NCBI GenBank assembly: GCA_001829315.1
Contig: MIAY01000039.1
Coordinates: 85,702-149,701, forward strand
Direction of reading: 5' to 3'
DNA length: 64,000 nt
Origin: Spirochaetes bacterium GWE1_32_154
GTDB taxonomy: Bacteria > Spirochaetota > GWE2-31-10
Below are positions 45,142 through 54,463 of this stretch, piece by piece (within the stretch, counting starts at the first letter, position 1; each line of letters starts with the position of its first letter). The notes under the pieces were generated by a model. That model made no database searches, had not been told where the DNA came from, and saw only the letters and a program-made list of their open reading frames with translations. Position numbers and translations under genes: made by a program.

Positions 45142-46452
45142 ATGGAAAAACTAATGTTCGGTCAATTAGGTCATGAAGAAGTGGCATTGTCATATACTAA
45201 AGAGTTAGACAGACAAAGCAGGATTATTGCTTTATTTGCCAGTTTTATTTCATTAACCTGGTTATTATATATACCTATTGATATAAAATTAAATGAATAT
45301 CCAGATATAATCATTTTTCTCAGGATCGGACTTACAGTCGTAGGCATTATTTCATTAATCATTTTGTTTATACCACATCTTCACTATAGAAATCTAATTG
45401 CATTGATGTTTTATGCAAGTTATCTCTTAGTTGCAACTGCAGTAATTACCGGGCTCTCAGGTGGTAATCCGGCTTATATTGGCGGATATTTATTCATTTT
45501 AATGCTTCTTGCAGTAGCACCGTTACCAGTTATAATTTGCTGGTTTTTATTGATTTTTTCATATTCACTTTTTATTATTATATTTTTTTCCGGCAGTCCT
45601 GAAATAACTGATACTTTATCATACAGTTTGCGCGATTCTGTAAATGTTGTAGTTGTTGATGCTATTTTTATATATTTTACCAGTCGTATGAGATATAGCA
45701 GTTGGAAAAAAAGTATTATTATTACTAAAGAAAAAGAAAAAAATAATGAGTTACTTCTAAATATACTACCTAACCCGATTGCTAAAGAGCTTCAGAAAAG
45801 TGGTTTTGTTAAACCTGTATTTCATAAATCGGCAACTGTTGTTTTTACTGATTTTGTTGGATTCAGTTGGATTTCAGAAATCCTTGATCCTGAAACACTT
45901 ATCAATAAACTTGATAGAATGTTTAAACAGTTTGACTTAATAATCGATAAGTTTCATCTTGAAAAACTAAAAACTATTGGTGATTCATATATGTATGCCG
46001 GCGGGTTACCTGATGATAATACGACACATGCAATTGATGCTGTTCTTGCTGCAATGGAAATAGTTCGTTTTGTTCATCATGAGAATGAATTGATCAGGGG
46101 ACAGGCTTCGCCCACATGGGAGATCAGGGTAGGGGTGAATACCGGTGGCATGATGGCAGGTGTGGTTGGTCAGAAGAAGTTTATTTATGATATCTGGGGT
46201 GATAGTGTGAATGTTGCCAGTCGTCTTGAATCATCCGGTGTTAAGGGAATGGTTAATATTTCTTCATCTACCTATGATATTGTTAAAGATTTTTTTGAAG
46301 TTGATAATCGGGGTATGATTTCTGCAAAGAGTAAGGGTGAAATTAATATGTATTTGGTTCGTGGTATTAAGAAAGAATTATCAAAAGATGGTTTAGGAAT
46401 AGAACCTAATGATCTTTTTTGTGAGTTGTACTGTTCTATTAAGCGCAAATAA
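45142..46452 (+). CDS. Membrane-bound class III adenylate cyclase
   Basis: The 436-residue product has six membrane helices (about residues 25-185) and a C-terminal class III cyclase domain (about 225-400). The two metal-binding aspartates are in VVFTDFVGFS and TIGDSYMYAGG. The residue pair for adenine choice is Lys (KLKTIGD) and Asp (IWGDSVN), as in adenylate cyclases; the transition-state Asn and Arg appear in NVASRLES. Thus it should make cAMP. Its promoter and terminator are visible. A CRP-type regulator is encoded 5 kb upstream. Confidence 0.9.
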   Translation: MEKLMFGQLGHEEVALSYTKELDRQSRIIALFASFISLTWLLYIPIDIKLNEYPDIIIFLRIGLTVVGIISLIILFIPHLHYRNLIALMFYASYLLVATAVITGLSGGNPAYIGGYLFILMLLAVAPLPVIICWFLLIFSYSLFIIIFFSGSPEITDTLSYSLRDSVNVVVVDAIFIYFTSRMRYSSWKKSIIITKEKEKNNELLLNILPNPIAKELQKSGFVKPVFHKSATVVFTDFVGFSWISEILDPETLINKLDRMFKQFDLIIDKFHLEKLKTIGDSYMYAGGLPDDNTTHAIDAVLAAMEIVRFVHHENELIRGQASPTWEIRVGVNTGGMMAGVVGQKKFIYDIWGDSVNVASRLESSGVKGMVNISSSTYDIVKDFFEVDNRGMISAKSKGEINMYLVRGIKKELSKDGLGIEPNDLFCELYCSIKRK

Positions 46453-46473
46453 AAATGGTTATATAAATAGAAA

Positions 46474-46497
46474 AAACCGGAAGTAAACTTCCGGTTT
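46474..46497. terminator. Bidirectional terminator between cyclase and RRM genes
   Basis: AAACCGGAAG (46474-46483) pairs with CTTCCGGTTT (46488-46497) across TAAA. On the minus strand an A-run (46471-46476) becomes a T-run right after the stem, so it works well for the RRM gene; on the plus strand it lies 21 bases after the cyclase stop. Confidence 0.88.
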
Positions 46498-46524
46498 AAA
46501 TAGCAATAAGTCAGTTATATATTA

Positions 46525-46836
46525 TTAATATCTGTTGTTATTGTTTCTTCTGAATCCGCCTCTATCACCACCACCATTACTTGGCTTAGCTCTATCAAGC
46601 GCTTCATTTACTTTAAGAACTCTTCCGCCAATTTCTTTGCCATTTAAAGCATTGATAGCAGCCATAGCGTCTTCTTCGTTTTCCATTTCAACGAAAGCAA
46701 AACCTTTTGATCTTCCAGTAAATTGATCCATGATGATTTTTGCTGATGCAACACTACCGAATTCACCAAAGATTTCGTTTAATTCTTGCTCATCAGTTCC
46801 GTAGTTCATGTTACCTACATAGATTTTTTTTGACAT
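46525..46836 (-). CDS. RRM-type RNA-binding protein
   Basis: The 103-residue product is one RNA-recognition motif with RNP2 IYVGNM and RNP1 KGFAFVEM, followed by a Gly/Asn/Arg-rich tail (GGGDRGGFRRNNNN). Such small RRM proteins bind single-stranded RNA and are often induced by cold. The AGGAG-like AAAGGAG precedes the ATG. The gene has its own promoter at 47125-47153 with a leader of about 280 bases. Confidence 0.93.
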   Translation of the reverse strand: MSKKIYVGNMNYGTDEQELNEIFGEFGSVASAKIIMDQFTGRSKGFAFVEMENEEDAMAAINALNGKEIGGRVLKVNEALDRAKPSNGGGDRGGFRRNNNNRY

Positions 46837-47124
46837 GTTTTTTCTCCTTTTCTCTTAACAAAAAATCAGCTATACAGCTTTTTTGTCTTGTACAACACTA
46901 TGTGTTGCAAATAATAATTTTAATAACCGGACTTTCCGGAATTATTAGTATTATTGTTTGATTATTACCGTTACTTAAAATATAAAGCTATAGATAGGAC
47001 TGCTGATGTGAACCCTTGGAAGGGAAAAAACATAGATTCAGTAAAGTATCATAGTCGAAATATTTGCGTATATCAATAATATAAACAAATAAGTAATAAT
47101 AAAGATCGTCTCAAGTACACATAT

Positions 47125-47153
47125 AACATAACACTTAATATATCTGATGTCAA
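47125..47153 (-). promoter_or_regulatory. Promoter and long leader of the RRM gene
   Basis: On the minus strand TTGACA (47153-47148) and TATGTT (47130-47125) are 17 bases apart. The RNA would start near 47118 and run about 280 bases before the ATG at 46836. The leader includes a small hairpin (CCCTT-CCAAGGG) and a CTTTTT-rich tract. Long leaders are known for cold-inducible RNA-binding genes, but I can identify no known riboswitch. The rest of the 498-base gap up to 47334 is AT-rich, apart from a GC-rich patch at 47250-47275. Confidence 0.6.
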
Positions 47154-47334
47154 GTGATTTATTGCAAATATTAAAAAATATTAATAAAAATTCATTTATT
47201 TAAAAAAAAATTGCAAAATCAGAGTTTTATGTAATTGTGCATGAGACTTTTCGGCGGTTGGCCGGGTTATTTATTGACCGTTTATAACTAATAGTTTACT
47301 ATGCAACATTATTAAATAATTGAGGCGTTGATGT

Positions 47335-48507
47335 ATGATAAAGAAAATAATGAATCGCTGGTCTGTTGCTGAACATGATTTAAAATTATTTTTGCTCGGG
47401 GTTTTATTTCTTGGCATTAATAACGGTATCTTAACAACTTCATTCAATAATTATCTTAATGATATTTTTCATCTTACAGCATCACAAAGAGGTGTTCTTG
47501 AAATACCTCGTGAGATTCCCGGTTTTTTACTGGTTCTTATAACAGGTATTTTAGCTTCATATTCTATGAGAAACTGGGCAATAGCAGTCGGGCTTTTATC
47601 TGCAATCGGGGTTATCGGGTTAGGGTGGTTTTCTTCATCATATATGGTAATGATGATTTGGATGGTTTTGTGGAGCCTGGCTGATCATCTTTTTATGCCG
47701 ATTGAAAATACCATGGGGCTTCAACTTGCAAAAGACGGTAAACACGGAAAAAGACTCGGACAGTTAAGCGGTGCGCGAAATTTTGCAATGATTTCCGGGG
47801 CTTTGATAGTTTGGATATTTGCTCGTTTTGCAGATGATTCTTTTTTATATAAAAAATTATATATAATTGGTGGATTAGCAGCCATTGTTGCAGCATTTTT
47901 TTTCTCAAAACTTCATCTTCATGCACATACACAAATTAAACATAAACGATTTGTCATTAAAACGCGTTATACTCTGTTTTACATTTTTAATATTTTATTT
48001 GGTGCTCGAAAACAGATTTTTCTAACCTTCGCACCCTGGGTGCTTATAACTCAGTATGGCGCAAGACCATCTGATATGGCATTGCTGATTTTTATTGCAT
48101 CGGCATTAGGTGTCATATTCAGGCAGGTTTTCGGATATGTTACCGATAGATTTGGTGAAAAAGTGATGTTTATAGCTGATTCAATAATCTTATTTGGTAT
48201 TTGTATCGGTTTTGCTTATGTTAAAAACATTGTATTTCTTAGTGCATTGTATATTCTTGATAATTTAATGTTTTCAACCCGTATCGCAAGGACGACATAC
48301 CTTAATAAAATTGCTGAGAATAAATCAGATGTTGCTGCAACTATTTCACTTGGAATATCTATGGATCATGTTGTTTCCATGACAATTCCTTTTCTTGGTG
48401 GACTTCTCTGGAATGCGTATGGATTCAGTACTGTTTTTATTGCAGCTTCATTAATAGCAGTTATTAGTTTTATTGCTGCGTTTTTTATACGAGTACCGAA
48501 TCAATAA
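47335..48507 (+). CDS. Major facilitator superfamily transporter
   Basis: The 390-residue product has 12 membrane helices. A SLADHLFMPIEN segment and GKHGKRLGQLSG in the 4-5 region, with GYVTDRFGEKVM (motif-A type) in the second half, are typical of MFS proteins. The substrate is unknown. The ATG at 47335 follows GAGGCG. It is convergent with the PfkB-type kinase, with 2 bases between stops. Confidence 0.82.
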   Translation: MIKKIMNRWSVAEHDLKLFLLGVLFLGINNGILTTSFNNYLNDIFHLTASQRGVLEIPREIPGFLLVLITGILASYSMRNWAIAVGLLSAIGVIGLGWFSSSYMVMMIWMVLWSLADHLFMPIENTMGLQLAKDGKHGKRLGQLSGARNFAMISGALIVWIFARFADDSFLYKKLYIIGGLAAIVAAFFFSKLHLHAHTQIKHKRFVIKTRYTLFYIFNILFGARKQIFLTFAPWVLITQYGARPSDMALLIFIASALGVIFRQVFGYVTDRFGEKVMFIADSIILFGICIGFAYVKNIVFLSALYILDNLMFSTRIARTTYLNKIAENKSDVAATISLGISMDHVVSMTIPFLGGLLWNAYGFSTVFIAASLIAVISFIAAFFIRVPNQ

Positions 48508-48509
48508 GG

Positions 48510-49436
48510 TTATCCTCTTGTATCAAATAATGTTTGGTTATTCTGATAAATAGTATCCAGTTCGATAGAATTAAGAAACCCGTCACTGGCGTTTTTTGTC
48601 CCGATTTTATATGAGGCAAAACAAATTGCTTTTTTGATTGAAACAACCGGGTCTTTTGTTTTAATGTATGAATGAATAAAAGCACTAAATAACGCATCCC
48701 CGGCCCCAATTGTATTTTCAATCGGTCGAAGTGTCACTGCCAGGTATCGTTGAATAGTATTTTTTTCGCGGTCAAGCAGAAGCGCTCCCTTTGCGCCCAT
48801 GCCACATACAATAATATGGTTGTGAAATTTCTCCTGAAGAGCCTTGCAGAATTCCTCCGGTGAACCAGGTATATTTTCATCACTTAGAAATAAAATATCA
48901 GCATGACTCATGAAATCCTGATTATACTTGTCATGTATATCAGATAAAACATGAACATCAGTTGCAATCGGAATGTTTCGGGCTTTAACCTTTGATAGCA
49001 TTTTTCTGGTGAAATTAATATTACATAAAACAGCAAAATCGGTATTCTGAAGTGCTTTTTCAAATAGATCATCAGGGTATTCAAGCTCCTGAAGTTCTTT
49101 GAGGTCACAATGGATTTGTCTTTTGCCATTCTGGTCATAGATTACAACGGTGTTTGACGTTTTATCCATCATTGGAATAAGGTATTGATCGTTTATTGAA
49201 TGATTTTTTAACTCGTGAGAAAGCATTGTGCCGATTATATCTTTTCCTGAAATTGACATGAAGTCAATTGTATGTCCAAGGCGGGTTAATGCGTATGAAA
49301 TATTAAGACCGACACCGGATAGAGCTGAGTTAACGCCGTGAAAAGGGAAATTCACTGTATTATAATTGAGGGGAAAATTATTGATTCTGACACAATTTTC
49401 TAAATTACATAAACCTGATACTATTATTTTTGCCAT
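48510..49436 (-). CDS. PfkB-family carbohydrate kinase
   Basis: This ribokinase-like enzyme would phosphorylate a sugar or nucleoside with ATP. From ATG 49436, behind AAAGGAATG, the product has 308 residues. Key PfkB features are SALSGVGLNISYALTRLGH near the N-terminus (the substrate-binding GxxxN), and NTIGAGDALFSAFIHS near residue 245, with the catalytic Asp and the anion hole. The substrate specificity is not clear. The gene lies 49 bases downstream of a TGTGA-N6-TCACA palindrome. Confidence 0.85.
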   Translation of the reverse strand: MAKIIVSGLCNLENCVRINNFPLNYNTVNFPFHGVNSALSGVGLNISYALTRLGHTIDFMSISGKDIIGTMLSHELKNHSINDQYLIPMMDKTSNTVVIYDQNGKRQIHCDLKELQELEYPDDLFEKALQNTDFAVLCNINFTRKMLSKVKARNIPIATDVHVLSDIHDKYNQDFMSHADILFLSDENIPGSPEEFCKALQEKFHNHIIVCGMGAKGALLLDREKNTIQRYLAVTLRPIENTIGAGDALFSAFIHSYIKTKDPVVSIKKAICFASYKIGTKNASDGFLNSIELDTIYQNNQTLFDTRG

Positions 49437-49488
49437 AATTACATTCCTTTTATGAATTGATATAATGATAAAATAGCATTTTGGTAGA

Positions 49489-49520
49489 TCACAATCTGTG
49501 ATTTTTGTCACAGATTGTGA
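49489..49520. promoter_or_regulatory. CRP-like binding palindrome
   Basis: TCACAATCTGTGA and its reverse complement form a perfect 13-base inverted repeat with a 6-base centre. The inner part is TGTGA-TTTTTG-TCACA, an exact match to the E. coli CRP consensus spacing. It lies between the oxidoreductase fusion gene and the PfkB gene, both on the minus strand, about 50 bases upstream of the PfkB ATG. No T-run follows, so a terminator is less likely. Confidence 0.7.
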
Positions 49521-49534
49521 ATATTAATGAGGAA

Positions 49535-51835
49535 CTAATAGTAGAGTTTATCAGCGCCTTTTGATCGTAGTAATTTGACCGTATTTTCTGTCATGTGAGG
49601 ATGACCGCAAATGTAAATATCGAATGATTGCGGATTAAATGCAGGTTTATTTATGAAATCAGTAACTCTGCCTTTATTGAATGTTGAGTTTTCAATTGGT
49701 TTTTCAACAAATATTTCGGTTTTGATATTGAAAAAATCTTTGTAACCGGCTAAATAATGATCTGCAAAGTTTTCAGTATCAGTCATACATCCAAATAAAA
49801 CAGTACAGTTTTTCTTTATGTTTTCTTTTTTAAGTTCATCGAGGATATGTAAAAATGGGATTAACCCGGTTCCTGTTGCTATAAATAGCAAATCCCTGTT
49901 ACTTTCATGGTAGACTAAATCGGTAATTGGAAATCTGAAAATAGATTTTTCACCAATTGTCATGTTTTTTGCATAACCGGCACCATGTCCCTTCGGTCTT
50001 GTGTCAATAATAAGTGTTAGTGTAGTATTATCAATTTTTGCGACTGAATATGCCCGCCATTCACTGTTATCTACATACAATTTAATATGCTGACCGCCAA
50101 TAAACCGCAGGGTTTGATCAAATTGAAAGGTTAGTTCAACAAGATTGTCTTTAAATACCTTATTAATTAAGATGCCTTCCCGTTTATCTTCATTAGTCTT
50201 CTGGTCTTTGGTAAAATATGGAGGATTTTTAATTTTTTTTGGTTTAAAAGCAAAAACTTTATTCATTAACTGGAAAATACCAAAAGTTCCCATTAAGTAA
50301 CTTACCGTTGCCATTCCACTATTCAAGGCAGGTAATATTCCGTTGCAAATAATATCGGTACCTGATAAATAGAGGTTTTTAATTGGTGTTTTAACCTGCA
50401 AGTCAAGTTTATAACGATCGGGAGTTGATGGTAAACCATAAAATGCACCATCCGCTTTATTGGTAAAATGCTCAAAAGTTAACGGGGTCGCCATTTCTTT
50501 ATATACAATCAGATCATTAAAACCCGGTATTCGTTTTTCAATAAGTTTTAATAAACTTTCAGTGAGTTTTTCTTTCATGGTATAATAATCATTTCCTCTT
50601 TCTTTCCAGTTCTCATGTGACCATTTTTCAAAGTAGGAATGTGGAAAAATAGTTACAACATCGGCAGTATGATTACTCTTCGTGCCACTTTTTAGTGATG
50701 GAAATGATAAAAAGCAATACGTTGCTTCACCATTAAGCTGATTTTGAGGTTCTTTGTCAAAACAGTCCAGTTCATAGCTATCAGAAATCCATTGGTTTGC
50801 ACCATGAAGCCCGAGTTTTTCCGGTGATTCTTTTAAGCCGAGGTAGAGATCTAACGCACTGTACCCTTTCGTGTATGTTTTAAGCTGGTTTTGAATCGGA
50901 AGATTTAAATCGGGTAGCAGTTTTAAATAGGTATTTTTTGCACCCACTGCCGATATGATTATTGGTGCAAAGTAATCGGTAATTATATTGTCTTTGTTTG
51001 ATATGTTTTTAACCCGTACACCGATTGCCGTGTTATCTTTCAGAAGGATTTCCTGAGTTTCTCTGTTAACAAGAATTTTTCCGCCAGACTCTTCAATTGA
51101 CTGTTCGAAAGTGGTGCAGATTTTTTCAGCACCGCCATCAGGGAACATTCCACCGGGAAAGTAGTGGTGTTCGGTAATTGCATGGACTGCAAACGAACTC
51201 TCGTGAGGAGGGACGCCGTAATTTCCCCATCGAATGGATAGAACAGAGCGAAGTTTTTCATTTTTTATATTTTTTTTTAAATATTCTTCTGTTGTCATTG
51301 CTGAATATGAATGAAAAATCTTTTTAATCAGATTCATTATGTCTTTAAATGGAGAATGCAGGAAGTTGGCAAAAAAATAAGCTAAATACCAAAGTCGTGC
51401 TTTATGAACATCACTGATATATCTATTAATATCTTTTTTATCATCAGGAAATTGTTTGTATAATGATTGTCTGAATCCTTTTAATGATTTTTTTATTTCA
51501 ATTGAAAAATCAGGGTATATGAATTTTTCAAAAAGTTCAGGCATTTTATTCCATTTTAACTTACCATTGGATAAATAATTAAAAAGTTTATAACCGACTA
51601 TATCGAGTGGTCTTGTTGTTAAATCACCAACATAATGAAGTCCTACATCCCAACTGTACGGTCCTCTTTTAAATTCATGAGTCAGTCCGCCCGGTTCAAA
51701 ATGTCTTTCAAGAACAAGCACTCTTTTCTTTAGAATTTTTGATAATAAAGCTGCTGTACTTAAACCGCCAAGACCTGATCCGATTACAATTGCATCATAA
51801 TGAGTTTCATCGTTACTATTTTTCAATTTACACAT
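49535..51835 (-). CDS. Fused RetSat/carotenoid-isomerase-like oxidoreductase and ferredoxin reductase domain
   Basis: The 766-residue product has two parts. Residues 10-500 are a phytoene-dehydrogenase/CrtISO/RetSat-type flavoprotein: AIVIGSGLGGLSTAALL, VLERHFEPGG, and a C-terminal YLSGTDIICNGILPALNSG. Residues 535-766 form a ferredoxin-NADP reductase fold: IGGQHIKLYV, RAYSVAK (flavin site), FIATGTGLIPFLHIL (NAD-binding) and YICGHPHM. A reductase joined to a desaturase/isomerase would supply electrons internally. The substrate is unknown; retinol- or carotenoid-like polyenes are a guess. The next repeat element lies just upstream. Confidence 0.85.
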   Translation of the reverse strand: MCKLKNSNDETHYDAIVIGSGLGGLSTAALLSKILKKRVLVLERHFEPGGLTHEFKRGPYSWDVGLHYVGDLTTRPLDIVGYKLFNYLSNGKLKWNKMPELFEKFIYPDFSIEIKKSLKGFRQSLYKQFPDDKKDINRYISDVHKARLWYLAYFFANFLHSPFKDIMNLIKKIFHSYSAMTTEEYLKKNIKNEKLRSVLSIRWGNYGVPPHESSFAVHAITEHHYFPGGMFPDGGAEKICTTFEQSIEESGGKILVNRETQEILLKDNTAIGVRVKNISNKDNIITDYFAPIIISAVGAKNTYLKLLPDLNLPIQNQLKTYTKGYSALDLYLGLKESPEKLGLHGANQWISDSYELDCFDKEPQNQLNGEATYCFLSFPSLKSGTKSNHTADVVTIFPHSYFEKWSHENWKERGNDYYTMKEKLTESLLKLIEKRIPGFNDLIVYKEMATPLTFEHFTNKADGAFYGLPSTPDRYKLDLQVKTPIKNLYLSGTDIICNGILPALNSGMATVSYLMGTFGIFQLMNKVFAFKPKKIKNPPYFTKDQKTNEDKREGILINKVFKDNLVELTFQFDQTLRFIGGQHIKLYVDNSEWRAYSVAKIDNTTLTLIIDTRPKGHGAGYAKNMTIGEKSIFRFPITDLVYHESNRDLLFIATGTGLIPFLHILDELKKENIKKNCTVLFGCMTDTENFADHYLAGYKDFFNIKTEIFVEKPIENSTFNKGRVTDFINKPAFNPQSFDIYICGHPHMTENTVKLLRSKGADKLYY

Positions 51836-51851
51836 CCTTAAAATGATTAAT

Positions 51852-52066
51852 AGGTCTCATGCAAAAATACTTTTTTTTATCTCGAATTTTTGCATGAGGC
51901 TACCCTGGTTGCATGGTCGAGTAGCTACAGTATTTTGGTACCCCGAAATACTGCGATTCAGCGACCAGACTCTAACGCAATTTTATTGCGTAGGCGGAAG
52001 CATAAATTATGAGTTATGGTATTTGGTACTCCAAATACCATAACTCATAATTTATGTGAGAGCCTA
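51852..52066. repeat. Modular palindromic intergenic repeat, copy 3
   Basis: This 215-base copy fills much of the 395-base gap before the YihY gene. It has the same ends as the other copies (AGGTCTCATGCAAAAAT paired with ATTTTTGCATGAGGCT), a middle ACGCAATTTTATTGCGT hairpin and a third hairpin with ATAAATTATGAGTTATGGTA pairing with its complement, ending GTGAGAGCC. Between the first and middle hairpins an extra stem is inserted (CTGGTTGC to GCGACCAG, with inner arms CAGTATTT/AAATACTG). The rest of the gap (52067-52230) is AT-rich and otherwise shows only the YihY ribosome site. Confidence 0.8.
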
Positions 52067-52230
52067 TTCAGTAAATTAAACCAGAAATAAATAATTGTCA
52101 AAACAAATATTTAAATTTTAAGTTTGAACAAAAACTGAATTATAAAAATAAAGAAAGTTCATTTGATTATTTACTTTCATTTATATATAATTAAATATAT
52201 TTAAAATAGATTGATTGATAAGGGCATACG

Positions 52231-53439
52231 ATGAAATATTTTTTCCGGAAATTACTTTTAATTATTCACAAATCGTTTGAGAGGTATTACTCTGAAAAAG
52301 GAGCTATAGTTTCAAATGGTTTAGCATTTAAAACATTGTTTGCCATAATTCCGGTATTTGCTTTATTCATAAGTATAACTTCAGTATTTCCATCGTTTAC
52401 TGATTATAAAAATATAATGTTAAGGTTTATAATAAAATATATGTTACCCGGTTCAGTTGATAAAATATCTGTTGTGTTTGATAATTTTGTTTCAAATATG
52501 AAGATATTCAGTATAATCGGGATTGTCGGAACATTGTACATCTCACTTGATTTATTCATTTCTCTTGATAATGTACTCAATAAGGTATGGTCAATATCGG
52601 AAAATCGCACGCTTGTTCAGAAAGTTTTAATTTACTGGCTGTTAGTCACGATGACTCCGATATTTTTTTCATTATACTTTTATTATTCAACGGTAATCAG
52701 ATCAATGGTAGGTGTGTTTAATCAGTTTTCATTTTTAGAAGAGTTAAATTATACTATATTTTCATTTATAGTTTTAGAGGCTTTTGTTTTCTTTTTATAT
52801 TATGTTATTCCAAATACGAAAGTTGATTTTAGAAAAGCGGTTGTAGTTTCAATTGTGATTTCATTGATTATGATCATTTTCAGGTTTATATTTAATTATT
52901 ATACAAGGATTGTTCTGACTACATGGATTTTATACGGTTCAATATCAGTCGTCATTTTTTTTATGATATGGATTTCATTAAACTGGTCAATTTTGCTTTT
53001 TGGTGCTGAAGTACTATCTGTCTGGCAGAACAGGCTTTATAAAGTGAATACTAATTTAACCCGTTATTTTCTTTTTGATATAGCATTTATACTTCTCATT
53101 ATTTATGAATTAAAAGAGGATTTTCAAAAAACCGGTCATGGTATTACTATTAATGATATTGTTGCAAAATATACTATTAATTCCGGGGATGTTGAGACTA
53201 TTTTAAATGAAATTGAATTAGCCGGTTTAATTGTCCGTGATCCTGAAAATAGAAGTTGTTTCTATTTAAAACGTGATATTTCTTCAATATATTTATCAAA
53301 CTTAGAAGATATTGTAATGAAAAATATAATGAAAGTAAGAGGAATTCCTGTAAGAAAGTATAATAATATAGTAAACAGATTAAGAAAATACTATTATTCA
53401 AGAAAACAGGATGTCAGTATTGATAGAATTGTGAGATAA
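52231..53439 (+). CDS. YihY/BrkB family membrane protein
   Basis: The 402-residue product is an inner-membrane protein of the YihY (UPF0761) family. It begins with the family landmark YYSEKGAIVSNGLAFKTLFAIIPVFAL and has six membrane helices, with VLNKVWSISENRT near residue 125. The C-terminal 120 residues form a soluble tail with a possible winged helix (INDIVAKYTINSGDVETILNEI). Older links to RNase BN are disproved; the role is unknown. The start follows AAGGGC. Confidence 0.88.
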   Translation: MKYFFRKLLLIIHKSFERYYSEKGAIVSNGLAFKTLFAIIPVFALFISITSVFPSFTDYKNIMLRFIIKYMLPGSVDKISVVFDNFVSNMKIFSIIGIVGTLYISLDLFISLDNVLNKVWSISENRTLVQKVLIYWLLVTMTPIFFSLYFYYSTVIRSMVGVFNQFSFLEELNYTIFSFIVLEAFVFFLYYVIPNTKVDFRKAVVVSIVISLIMIIFRFIFNYYTRIVLTTWILYGSISVVIFFMIWISLNWSILLFGAEVLSVWQNRLYKVNTNLTRYFLFDIAFILLIIYELKEDFQKTGHGITINDIVAKYTINSGDVETILNEIELAGLIVRDPENRSCFYLKRDISSIYLSNLEDIVMKNIMKVRGIPVRKYNNIVNRLRKYYYSRKQDVSIDRIVR

Positions 53440-53454
53440 TAATTCTCCATTATT

Positions 53455-54453
53455 TCAATTTTCAAAATATTCAAATGCATCTATAATATCAAGATAAACA
53501 CCATCGAAGCCGGCATCAACTATTTTTTTCAGGTAGGACTCATCATTTCCTGTGATAATATGTTGCCATTCCTGATCCCAGTAACGTACCTTGAAATTTC
53601 CTTTCCATGCAGGGTTTTCATCGGCAATAAAGTCCGGTTTATTTTTACTCCATGAAGGATTCCAATAATAACGATATGTTTCTGCTTCGCCAATACTCAT
53701 GTAACAGATAATAAGTCTTTCCCCGCCATTTGATTTCGTTTTGATTTTTTGAATCTCATCCGGTGTAAAAATATCATCTTCGTGATATAAATCCATGATT
53801 ATCAAGTCATAGTTTGTCTGATTAACAGCAGTAATAAAATCATTTTTTGTGGAGAACTTTTCAGAATTAATAAGATAGAGGAAGTTTTTTGCCTGTGATA
53901 TATTTGTGATAGAATTGTTATTCATGTTGTATGGTTCGGGTGGATAGCCTGGAATGGTTGTCAGGTTTCTTTTATTAGCTGCAAATGAAATAAAACCATG
54001 TTGATTATTCAAATAATATGAATTATCTACTTTTTTTTGCGTTACACAATAATCAGTTACTAAAACAGAGATTTTGTTATTCCTGAAAATGGCGCACAAC
54101 TCAAGCATTTCATTGGTATGAAATTGCGGTGTGGGCTGATCATCGTTATTATACCCGTAGAATAAATCTTCTCTTCCTGTTGCATTGATGGAGTTTATAT
54201 ATTCAATTTGAAGTAATCCGGAAGGTTTTCCTGTATCGGTAATAAGGTTTTGACCATTTTGAGGTGTAATACTAAAAAGAGAATTATGTTTTTTCCCGTA
54301 TTGTGAAATTGAAATAACAAATTTTCGCATTTCATTCCGGTATTCAATAGTATACGCAGTTTGGGGATAATCATTTGTCTTGCAAAAAGATGGTGATACG
54401 GCATTTAAAAGAATGATAATGAGTGATATGTGTGTTGTAATTGTTTTTTTCAT
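53455..54453 (-). CDS. Glycoside hydrolase family 114-like exported protein
   Basis: The 332-residue product has a signal peptide ending PSFCK. The barrel domain resembles TM1410/GH114, the alpha-1,4-polygalactosaminidase fold: LIIMDLYHEDD (Asp), ICYMSIGEAETYRYYW (Glu), NPAWKGNFKVRYWDQEWQ and FDGVYLDIIDAFEYF. Relatives cleave galactosaminoglycan or Pel-type polysaccharides. It is convergent with YihY, 15 bases from its stop. The catalytic role is likely, but the substrate is not proven. Confidence 0.8.
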   Translation of the reverse strand: MKKTITTHISLIIILLNAVSPSFCKTNDYPQTAYTIEYRNEMRKFVISISQYGKKHNSLFSITPQNGQNLITDTGKPSGLLQIEYINSINATGREDLFYGYNNDDQPTPQFHTNEMLELCAIFRNNKISVLVTDYCVTQKKVDNSYYLNNQHGFISFAANKRNLTTIPGYPPEPYNMNNNSITNISQAKNFLYLINSEKFSTKNDFITAVNQTNYDLIIMDLYHEDDIFTPDEIQKIKTKSNGGERLIICYMSIGEAETYRYYWNPSWSKNKPDFIADENPAWKGNFKVRYWDQEWQHIITGNDESYLKKIVDAGFDGVYLDIIDAFEYFEN

Positions 54454-54463
54454 TTTTACCTCT

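Noticed and set aside
46980..47060. A small RNA (4.5S, 6S or tmRNA) around the CCCTTGGAAGGG hairpin
   Set aside because: None of the conserved elements of these RNAs is present; the hairpin is part of the RRM leader.
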